From the NCBI GenBank assembly GCA_003164375.1, contig PLTE01000424.1, forward strand, positions 1 to 11,112: DNA of 11,112 nt, read 5' to 3'. The stretch is from Hyphomicrobiales bacterium (GTDB lineage Bacteria; Pseudomonadota; Alphaproteobacteria; Rhizobiales; Xanthobacteraceae). A program made the translations under genes and the position numbers. This document shows, piece by piece, positions 1-6,801 of the stretch (its first letter is position 1; each line of letters opens with the position of its first letter). Under the pieces are notes generated by a model. It saw only the letters and a program-made list of their open reading frames with translations, was not told where the DNA came from and ran no database searches.

Positions 1-1229
1 CTGGTATCCTGCGCCTCGTCGATCAACAGGTGATCGATACCGAAATCGAGCTTGTAATGGACCCAAGCGGCGTCGACATTGGTGAGGAGCTCAAGCGTCT
101 TGTCGATAAGGTCGTCGTAATCGGCAAGGCCGCGCCGCTCCTTTTCGTTATGATAACGCGTCAGCACGTCGTAGGTGACGGTCAAGAGCGCCGCGGAGCG
201 ATCGCGGCAGATCACGGCGCGTTTGCTCTGCAACAGCGCGCAAACCCGGTCTTGCTCGGCGGACAACCGTTCGACCAGGATTGCATCCTTGATCGCCTTG
301 GTGACGATGGATTTGCGCGGCGCGCGCTCACTCGCGGTACAAAAAATGTCGAGATAAGTCTCGACGCGGTCGGACAGTGGCAGCGAAGCGAGCAGGCCGA
401 AGCGGCGCGCCTGCTCGGCGTCGGTCTTGTTGCCCGCCATCAGGGCCGCCGCGAGCACGCTCCATTCCGCAGGCGCGATCGAGGAACCTGCAAAGAACGC
501 CTCATCGATACTCTCGCTGGTTTCCGACGGATCGACGCCGAGCGCGCGCGACAGCGCGGCAATCGCGGCGGTGACACTGCCAGCGCCGATCACCCAGCGG
601 CTAATCGCGTCGCGACGCCCGATCGCCCCACGGACCACATCGCGAAAAGTCTGATCGGCCGCCGCCGTCATGGCCACCGCGAGCGCGCGGCCGAGCGGGC
701 TTTCGGGATCGCCCGCGCCGTCGAGCAGGACGTGAAGCGTCAGCTTTTCGAGAGTCTGCGTCTGCTCGGTCTCGTCGAGCACGGCGAAGCGCGCGGCGAC
801 ATTGGCTTCGAACGGGAAGCGGTGCAGGAGCTGGGTACAGAACGCGTGGATGGTCTGCACTTTCAAGCCCCCGGGCGTCTCCAGCGCACGGGCGAACAGC
901 CGACGCGCCAGCGCGCGACGCTTGGCGTCGGGCGCCATGCTCGATCGTTCGCGGATGGCGGCATCGAGCGCGGTGTCGTCGAGCGTGGTCCATTGCGCGA
1001 GCGTATCGAACACGCGCTTTGCCATATTGGCGGCGGCCGCCTTGGTGAAGGTGATGCAGAGGATTTTTTCCGGCTCGACGCCTTTGAGCAATAGATTGAT
1101 AACGCGCTGCGCCAGCACATGGGTCTTGCCCGACCCGGCATTGGCGGCGACCCATGCCGAAACCTCGGGGTCTGCGACCGCGCGCTGCAAGTCGCGCACC
1201 TGGGGCGGGATATGGTCCGTCGTTCTCAT
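1..1229 (-). CDS. addA: Double-strand break repair helicase AddA, N-terminal part (cut by window edge)
   Basis: This is the N-terminal 409 codons of AddA, the UvrD/SF1A-type helicase and nuclease subunit of the AddAB complex. AddAB processes DNA double-strand ends for RecA loading in the cytoplasm. Translating the minus strand from the ATG at 1229 gives a Walker A motif (NAGSGKT, residues 30-36), a motif Ia stretch (CITFTKAAAANM, about 58-69), a TIHAFC motif (126-131) and a Walker B motif (LLIDEAQDT, 401-409) that ends exactly at the window edge. AddA proteins of this group are well over 1,100 residues, so roughly the first third is present; the later helicase motifs and C-terminal nuclease lie outside. 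The ATG overlaps the addB stop as ATGA and no good Shine-Dalgarno is seen, which suggests translational coupling. No frameshift is visible. Long ORFs on the other strand here are shadows. Confidence 0.95.
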   Translation of the reverse strand, partial: MRTTDHIPPQVRDLQRAVADPEVSAWVAANAGSGKTHVLAQRVINLLLKGVEPEKILCITFTKAAAANMAKRVFDTLAQWTTLDDTALDAAIRERSSMAPDAKRRALARRLFARALETPGGLKVQTIHAFCTQLLHRFPFEANVAARFAVLDETEQTQTLEKLTLHVLLDGAGDPESPLGRALAVAMTAAADQTFRDVVRGAIGRRDAISRWVIGAGSVTAAIAALSRALGVDPSETSESIDEAFFAGSSIAPAEWSVLAAALMAGNKTDAEQARRFGLLASLPLSDRVETYLDIFCTASERAPRKSIVTKAIKDAILVERLSAEQDRVCALLQSKRAVICRDRSAALLTVTYDVLTRYHNEKERRGLADYDDLIDKTLELLTNVDAAWVHYKLDFGIDHLLIDEAQDT

Positions 1230-4200
1230 TCGCCGCCGCCGTCTTCGCTTGAGCCGCCGCTGCTCGACCATTCCTTGACCCGCGCCAGATGGTCATAGGT
1301 GCCGTAATGGTTCGTCCACATCGGATGAACGAGCGAACGGTAGGGTACGTCGGCGTCGGCGAAACGCTGTGCCAGGCCGCCAAGCTTTTCCAGCGCGCGA
1401 TCGGCCTGGCTGTCCGGCGTGCCGTCCTTGAAGTTGACCGGCTTATATTCGCCCGGCGGCTCGCCGCCTTTGAGCAGCACATAAACGATCTCGGCGACCG
1501 AGGCGCCGGCCGGGATATCTTTGAAACCGCCCCGGCGCAGCATCGCTGCTTCCAAAGTCAGCTGTGGCGCGAGCCCTGTGCGCACCTGTTTTTCGCTGCG
1601 CGCGGCGCCGGTTTTGTAGTCGAGGATCACATAGCGTCCGTCCGCCGTGTGCTCGATGCGGTCGGCGATGCCGCGCAGCTTGAAGGTGCCGTCGGCGAGC
1701 GGGATGTCGATCTCGCCGCGGATTTCGGCCGCGATCGCCGCAAGGCCTGAGCGGCGCTGCGCCTCCCAGCGGACGAACCAATGCGCGATGCGCAGGAACC
1801 GCGGCCACCAGAACGCGCGTGCCTCGGGGAAATCCTCCAGCGCCTTGAAATGCGGCTCACCCAGCGCGATGAGTTCGCCGACCGGATCGGCCGGCAGGTC
1901 TTTGGCAAATAGTTTTGTAAAATCGCCGATGGCGGCGTGGATGATGGTGCCGCGCTCGGCGGCGCCGGGTTCGGTGTCGACCGCGTCGAGCGGTGTCAGG
2001 CGCAAAATGTGTTTGGCGTAAATCGTATAAGGGTCGCGCAACCAATCCTCGATCTCGGTGACCGAGAGGCTTGTCGGTCTTGCCGCGCGCGGTGGCGTCG
2101 GCGCCGGTTGCGGCTCAGGTACGACCGCGTCCGGCCGATCGAGTTCGCGCGCAAAGGCGAGATAATTATCGCCGCGCGCGACGGCGGGCTGCCACCGCGC
2201 GCCGGCGACGGCGGCAAGGCGCTGGATAAAGCGCGACGGCACCGTCGGCGTGCCGGCGATCTTGGCTGAGTGAGTCAGAATCACTTCGCGCGCGCCGAGC
2301 AGCTGCGCGAAATCGTGCGCGGTAAGCCCGATGCGGCGCTCCGGCAGGTCGAGCCCAAGATCGAGCCGCATCGGCCTGGAGAGCCAGGCGTCGGTATTGC
2401 TTTCCGGCGGCCAGGTTCCCTCGACCAAACCGCCGAGCACGACGCGGTCGCTTTCGGTCAGCCGCGCTTCGAGGAGCCCGAGAATGCGCACGCGAAACCC
2501 CGGCCGCGGCGGACGGCGCAGGACTCGGCCGGCAAGCGCTGCGGAAAACAGCTCGACATAATCGGCTTTTTTGACGGCGAGACCCGCGGCGGCCTGGCTG
2601 GTTGTGAGTTCATCGAGCGCCTCGGCGAGCTTCGCGCCATCGGGACCGGCGAATGCGGTAGAATCGCCGTCTTGCCGCGACAGGGCGGCGACAACCTCGC
2701 GATGCCGTCCGGCAAGTTCGCTGAGGGGAATGGCGTCGCGGCCGATGCTTTCGAGCGGCTCAAGCGCTAAGCCAAGCCGGGCCACAAGATCCGCTGCGGC
2801 ATCAAGCTCGCGATCGGTCAGTGCGGTGCGCGGATCGGAGCCATGCAGATCGGTCCGTTCGCGGCGGCGGAATTTCTCAAGCTGCGCGCGGAAACTGACG
2901 AGCGCGCTGGCGAGGCCGCTGCAGCCGGGGCGCGGCCGCGGTCCGCGCAGGATGGCGCGCTCCAGCGCCGCGATGGCATGCCCACCGTCAGGTAAATCGA
3001 GCCGCAGCAGCGGATGTTTGAGCAAAGCAAGCAGCGTCACCGGCGGAACGGCATCAAGCGCCGCCGCCGCGGCGAGGCGAGCGAATATTCCGGCCGGCGT
3101 GTCGGCGAGCGCGTCGCCGCCGGAATCTTCCGCCGCGATGTTCCAGCGTGCGAGCGCCGCCAGCACGCGACGGCCGAGCGCGCGATCCGGCGTGACCAGG
3201 GCTGCGGTCTTGCCGTCATGGACCGCTTCGCGCAGCGCGACCGCGATGGCGAGCGCTTCTTCCTCCGGATTTGCCGCCTCGATCATGATCAGCGTGGCGA
3301 GCGCTTGCTCGGCATGGGCTTCGAAAGTCGCGTCGGCGGCGATCTGCCGCCACATGTCGGTCGCGGCTGCGGGCCGCAACACTTCGGAGACAAGCCGCTC
3401 GCGCCCGCGCGGTTGCGCCAGCGATACGACGGCGTCGCGGCCGATGCCGATCCGCGTGAGCAAGGCCTGCATGGCGAATTGCGAATGACCCGGCGCTGGC
3501 GCGACTTTGTTTGCCGGGTCCCCCGCGATCAGCCGCCACGACGCTTCATCGAGATCGGTATCGAGCCCCGGCAGCACCACGGCGCCGTGCGGCAGGCGTG
3601 CGATGGTGGCGAGGAGCTCCGCCGTCGACGGCATCGAGCCGGTCGAGCCCGCCGCGATCACCGGACCGTCGGTCTTGCGCGCAAGCCGCGCGGCTTCCGC
3701 CTTGATGAGCAAGTCGCGCCGTTCGGTCGGCTCGATGCAATCGCGCTCTTGCAAAACCGCCGGCCATGTCTCGCGCGCGATCTTCAAGAATCGCAGCGTG
3801 AGCTGCCAGAACCTGTCGAATTGGTCGGGCACCAGATCGTCGAGCCGATCCCAGGACACGCCGCGAGTGGTCACGTCGTCGATGAGCCGCGCCAGGTCGT
3901 CGGCGAGCGCGCAGGCCGCGGCCGGCGTCTGGGCGACCAGCGGCGAGCCGCTCGCGCCGTGCAGCTCGGGCGACGTCGCCCATTGCGTCACCAATTGCGT
4001 CAACAGTAGCCGGCGCTCGAGACCGCCGAGCGCCTGCGGCAAAGCGAGCGCGTCGGCGGCGATGTCGCCCGCGGCGGCCTCGGCGAACGCGATCTCATCC
4101 TCGTCGATATCGCCGATCGCAACGATGCGCGGCAAAATTGCCGCGTCGCCTTGCATCGCGTCGAGAAAGGCATCGCGCATCAGCCGGCAGGCGCGCCGCG

Positions 4201-4339
4201 TCGGCAGGTAGAGCGTCGCCGAGGCAAGCGCCAGCGGATCGCCGGCTCCGGCCACGCCGAGCCTGCCGCCGGTCAATGCCTCGATCAGCGTCGGCAGAAA
4301 CGGCGCCGACGCCGGAATGGTGAAGACGCGTGAGGTCAT
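1226..4339 (-). CDS. addB: Double-strand break repair protein AddB (alphaproteobacterial type)
   Basis: AddB is the partner subunit of AddA in end resection; in this family it has an inactivated helicase-like fold plus a C-terminal nuclease. The 1,037-residue product is a full-length size for the alphaproteobacterial form. The N-terminus (FTIPASAPFLPTLIEAL, then LYLPTRRACRLMRDAF) matches the family start, and no Walker A GxGKT is present, as expected for the inactive helicase domain. The C-terminal PD-(D/E)XK nuclease spans roughly residues 770-1010: RGTIIHAAI with H at about 801, GIADRIE with D at about 893, and VILDYKTG with D and K at about 907 and 909. The C-terminus has the family signature TYDHLARVKEW. 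The last 270 or so residues contain no cysteine, so the Fe-S cluster known from Bacillus AddB cannot form. The start ATG at 4337-4339 has only a weak ribosome binding site. The stop overlaps addA. Confidence 0.95.
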   Translation of the reverse strand: MTSRVFTIPASAPFLPTLIEALTGGRLGVAGAGDPLALASATLYLPTRRACRLMRDAFLDAMQGDAAILPRIVAIGDIDEDEIAFAEAAAGDIAADALALPQALGGLERRLLLTQLVTQWATSPELHGASGSPLVAQTPAAACALADDLARLIDDVTTRGVSWDRLDDLVPDQFDRFWQLTLRFLKIARETWPAVLQERDCIEPTERRDLLIKAEAARLARKTDGPVIAAGSTGSMPSTAELLATIARLPHGAVVLPGLDTDLDEASWRLIAGDPANKVAPAPGHSQFAMQALLTRIGIGRDAVVSLAQPRGRERLVSEVLRPAAATDMWRQIAADATFEAHAEQALATLIMIEAANPEEEALAIAVALREAVHDGKTAALVTPDRALGRRVLAALARWNIAAEDSGGDALADTPAGIFARLAAAAALDAVPPVTLLALLKHPLLRLDLPDGGHAIAALERAILRGPRPRPGCSGLASALVSFRAQLEKFRRRERTDLHGSDPRTALTDRELDAAADLVARLGLALEPLESIGRDAIPLSELAGRHREVVAALSRQDGDSTAFAGPDGAKLAEALDELTTSQAAAGLAVKKADYVELFSAALAGRVLRRPPRPGFRVRILGLLEARLTESDRVVLGGLVEGTWPPESNTDAWLSRPMRLDLGLDLPERRIGLTAHDFAQLLGAREVILTHSAKIAGTPTVPSRFIQRLAAVAGARWQPAVARGDNYLAFARELDRPDAVVPEPQPAPTPPRAARPTSLSVTEIEDWLRDPYTIYAKHILRLTPLDAVDTEPGAAERGTIIHAAIGDFTKLFAKDLPADPVGELIALGEPHFKALEDFPEARAFWWPRFLRIAHWFVRWEAQRRSGLAAIAAEIRGEIDIPLADGTFKLRGIADRIEHTADGRYVILDYKTGAARSEKQVRTGLAPQLTLEAAMLRRGGFKDIPAGASVAEIVYVLLKGGEPPGEYKPVNFKDGTPDSQADRALEKLGGLAQRFADADVPYRSLVHPMWTNHYGTYDHLARVKEWSSSGGSSEDGGGE

Positions 4340-4341
4340 AT

Positions 4342-4364
4342 CGGATTCGCGATGGATTCGCGGA
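4342..4364. repeat. Short direct repeat with two GANTC sites just upstream of addB
   Basis: Two tandem copies of ggattcgcg (4343-4351 and 4354-4362, 11-bp period) lie 4 bp upstream of the addB start codon, in the 69-bp gap after the nucleotidyltransferase gene. Each copy contains GATTC, a match to the GANTC target of the alphaproteobacterial cell-cycle methyltransferase CcrM. The repeat is visible directly; any regulatory role is inference. The rest of this gap shows no convincing terminator or promoter. Confidence 0.5.
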
Positions 4365-4408
4365 AAATCGCCGCTAGGTCTTAGCAGATTTCGAGCGCTT
4401 ACCGGATT

Positions 4409-5167
4409 TCAATGCGCGGCGGTAAGCGCCGCCTCGGCGGCGGCGACCGCATCCGGGGTGCCGACATGCATCCACACGCCGTCCATGCGCAGCCCGAACA
4501 GCCTGCCGCTCTCGCCGGCGCGGTCGAACAGACGGGTGAGCGCGAAGGCGCCCGTGGGCGCGTCGGCGAACAGCGCGGGCGAAAGGATCGCCGCGCCGGC
4601 ATAGATGAACGGCACCACTTCGCGCTCGGCGCGCCGGCGCAGCCTGCCGTCTGGCAGCATCATATAATCGCCGCGGCCGGTATAGCCGATGCTGCCGGTG
4701 GTCGGCGCCAGCAGTAACAGCGCGTCCATGGTGGCGGGATCGAAGGCTTCCGCGAGACGCACGAAATTGGGTTTAACGCCGTCGAGCCACAGCGTGTCGG
4801 AATTGACCAGAAAGAACGGCGCATCGCCAAGTTGCGGCAGCGCCTTGGCGATGCCGCCGCCGGTGCCGAGCAGTTCGGCGCGCTCATCGGAGATGACGAT
4901 GCGCGGCCGCTGCCGCGGCGCAAGATGCCGTTCAAGCGCATCGGCGAGATGATGCACGTTGACGACCGCGCGCTCGACGCCGGATTCGGCCAGTCGGTCG
5001 AGGCCGTAATCGATCAGCGATTTGCCGCCGACCGCGACCAAAGGTTTGGGGACGTGGCCGTTATACGGCCGCATGCGGGTGCCCAGACCCGCGGCCAGTA
5101 CGATCGCGCTCTTCGGCATCATCGCTTTGCCCGGCCGGCCGTCGTCATCGCTGCCATCGCTCGACAC
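4409..5167 (-). CDS. murU: Nucleotidyltransferase, MurU-like (N-acetylmuramate-1-phosphate uridylyltransferase family)
   Basis: This is a sugar-1-phosphate nucleotidyltransferase of the NTP_transferase fold. MurU makes UDP-MurNAc from MurNAc-1-phosphate and UTP in the peptidoglycan recycling shunt that bypasses fosfomycin-sensitive de novo synthesis. Visible signatures are the nucleotide loop LAAGLGTRMRP (residues 24-34), PKPLVAVGGKSLID (40-53), NVHHLAD (70-76), TGGGIAKAL (102-110), the metal-binding NSDTLW (122-127, D124) and WMHVGTPD near the C-terminus. The gene lies 6 bp downstream of the AmgK-type kinase fusion, the expected partner enzyme. The 252-residue frame starts at a GTG (5167), giving an acidic tail (SSDGSDDDGRPGK); tandem ATG codons at 5122 and 5119 would start directly before the core (MMPKSAIVLAAG) and are a serious alternative. 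MurU and other alphaproteobacterial homologues usually have Glu or Asp before TGGG; here it is Gly101. Substrate is inferred from family and neighbourhood. Confidence 0.85.
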   Translation of the reverse strand: MSSDGSDDDGRPGKAMMPKSAIVLAAGLGTRMRPYNGHVPKPLVAVGGKSLIDYGLDRLAESGVERAVVNVHHLADALERHLAPRQRPRIVISDERAELLGTGGGIAKALPQLGDAPFFLVNSDTLWLDGVKPNFVRLAEAFDPATMDALLLLAPTTGSIGYTGRGDYMMLPDGRLRRRAEREVVPFIYAGAAILSPALFADAPTGAFALTRLFDRAGESGRLFGLRMDGVWMHVGTPDAVAAAEAALTAAH

Positions 5168-5173
5168 CGAATA

Positions 5174-6712
5174 TCATAATTTATCCGGAGCGGGCACATT
5201 CGCCGCGTACCAGGCTTTCAGTGCGGCGAGCGCCGGGTGCGCCAGCGAACGCCGCAAATAGTTCCATAGGCGGGGCATGTGACGCAGATATTGCGGCTTG
5301 CCGTCGCGCTGGTCGAGCCGGGCAAAGATACCGAGAATCTTGGTCGCACGTTGCGCCGCGAGCGTTGCATAAAGACGCGTGAAGCTCGCGGTGTCGAACT
5401 CTCGATCGCCGCTCTGGCGGGTGCGCACGTAGCGGCTCAGCAAGTTCATCTCCATCTTTTCCGGGACGTCGACGCGGGCGTCTTGCAGGAGCGAAGCGAC
5501 GTCGTAGGCGCCGGGGCCGATCAGCGCATCCTGGAAATCGAGCACGCCGATGCGCGCGATGTCGTCGCGCTGTGGCAGCCACATCAGATTGGGCGAATGA
5601 TAATCGCGCAATACCCAAGTCGGCTCGGCTTCGAGCGCCGGCAGGAGCGCCGCACGCCAATGCCGCAGGAAACCCGCGCGCGTCGCCGCCGTGGCCGGGG
5701 CGCCGGCACGGGGGAGGTACCAGTCGAGCAAGAGCTCGGCCTCGATCAGGAACGCCTCCATGTCGTAGGGCGGCAGGCGATAGTCGAGCTCCGGCGTGAC
5801 GGTAAGCGTATCGGTCAATTCCCGGCCGTGCAGCGCCGCCAGAAGATCGATCGCCGCGGCGTAGCATTGTTCGATCGGCGCCGCTGGTTCGCCGGCGACC
5901 ACGCGCTCGTCGCCGAAATCCTCCATGACAAGGAGGCCGCGATCGAGATCGGCTTGCAGGATTTCCGGTGCCGACAGGCCGACGTCGCGCAGCCCCGCCG
6001 CCAGCGCCACATAGGGCACGATATCCTCGGCGAGGTGCGCGATGGCGCTATAGGGTTTGCCGTCGCGCACCGGCGGCCCGTCGGGACGGCGCGGCGCGTT
6101 CATCAGCACCGCGGTCCGATCATCAAGCGTCAACCGCTCGAAAATGCGCGTCGACGCATCGCCCTGCATCCTGCGCCGGTCCGCTTGCCCGAAACCGGCC
6201 TCTTCGAGAAAGGCCCGAATATAGGCGATGCGTTCGACGCGCGATGCGAAGCCGCCATAGCCGACATAGCGGACATTGCGGACGTCGGGCCCCTGCGCCG
6301 GCGCTAGCGTGAAGGTGATATCGAGACGGTCGGGCGGCAACAGGCCGGCGGCGCGGTCGGGCCATTCCATCAGCACCACTGCGCCGTCGGGCAGATCCTC
6401 GAAACCGAGTTCGGCGAGCTCCGCGGCTCCGGACAGCCGATAAAGGTCGGCATGGACCAGCGCGAAGCGCTCAAGCTCATAGGTCTGTGTCAAGGTGAAT
6501 GTCGGGCTCGGCACCTCGATCGTATCGTCGCCGGCGACGTTGCGGATCAGCGCGCGGGCGAACGTCGTCTTGCCGGCGCCGAGATCGCCCGACAGCGTGA
6601 CGAGGTCGCCGGGTTCGAGCGCGCTCGCGATGTCGTTGGCAAACCGCAGCGTCGCCTGCTCGTCCGGTAATGTCACGGCAAAGCTTGCGCCACCTGTGGT
6701 GGTCAAAAGCAT
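5174..6712 (-). CDS. TsaE / AmgK-type phosphotransferase fusion protein
   Basis: Two domains are fused in one 512-residue frame. Counting from the ATG at 6712, residues 1 to about 145 are TsaE (YjeE), the ATPase needed for tRNA threonylcarbamoyl-adenosine (t6A37) formation: P-loop GDLGAGKTT (42-50), SPTFTLTQTYE (69-79), HADLYRL (87-93) and LMEWPDR (114-120). From about residue 155 an aminoglycoside-phosphotransferase fold follows, resembling AmgK, the anomeric MurNAc/GlcNAc kinase. It has GDASTRIFERL (184-194), VMEDFGD, the Brenner-type catalytic loop RDYHSPN (369-375) and the metal-binding DFQDA (392-396). The downstream MurU-like gene, 6 bp away, supports the AmgK assignment. An in-frame TTG at 6733 would add seven residues (SSGVFS-type start); I prefer the ATG. 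Such fusions are annotated in other Rhizobiales as bifunctional TsaE/phosphotransferase, so it is probably not a frame error. The sugar substrate is not proven by sequence. Confidence 0.92.
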   Translation of the reverse strand: MLLTTTGGASFAVTLPDEQATLRFANDIASALEPGDLVTLSGDLGAGKTTFARALIRNVAGDDTIEVPSPTFTLTQTYELERFALVHADLYRLSGAAELAELGFEDLPDGAVVLMEWPDRAAGLLPPDRLDITFTLAPAQGPDVRNVRYVGYGGFASRVERIAYIRAFLEEAGFGQADRRRMQGDASTRIFERLTLDDRTAVLMNAPRRPDGPPVRDGKPYSAIAHLAEDIVPYVALAAGLRDVGLSAPEILQADLDRGLLVMEDFGDERVVAGEPAAPIEQCYAAAIDLLAALHGRELTDTLTVTPELDYRLPPYDMEAFLIEAELLLDWYLPRAGAPATAATRAGFLRHWRAALLPALEAEPTWVLRDYHSPNLMWLPQRDDIARIGVLDFQDALIGPGAYDVASLLQDARVDVPEKMEMNLLSRYVRTRQSGDREFDTASFTRLYATLAAQRATKILGIFARLDQRDGKPQYLRHMPRLWNYLRRSLAHPALAALKAWYAANVPAPDKL

Positions 6713-6801
6713 CGAAAAGACCCCGCTACTCAATTTTTCGCCCGCGCGTGATCGTTGACGACCGCGAAAACGGCAAACCGGCTTTCTCTTTTGCGATCAT
6801 C

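Noticed and set aside
30..1094. 354-codon plus-strand ORF
   Set aside because: It is exactly antisense to the motif-bearing addA frame. Its product is Arg/Gly-rich with no recognisable domain, as expected for a GC-rich shadow.
3014..4009. 331-codon plus-strand ORF opposite addB
   Set aside because: Arg-rich low-information translation, antisense to a full-length addB frame; a codon-bias artefact.
5279..6307. 342-codon plus-strand ORF opposite the TsaE-AmgK fusion
   Set aside because: No domain or motif, while the minus strand carries all catalytic motifs of two enzymes.
6734..6801. Possible terminator between the kinase gene and the TsaE-AmgK fusion
   Set aside because: No stable stem followed by a T-run on the minus strand; read-through is more likely.
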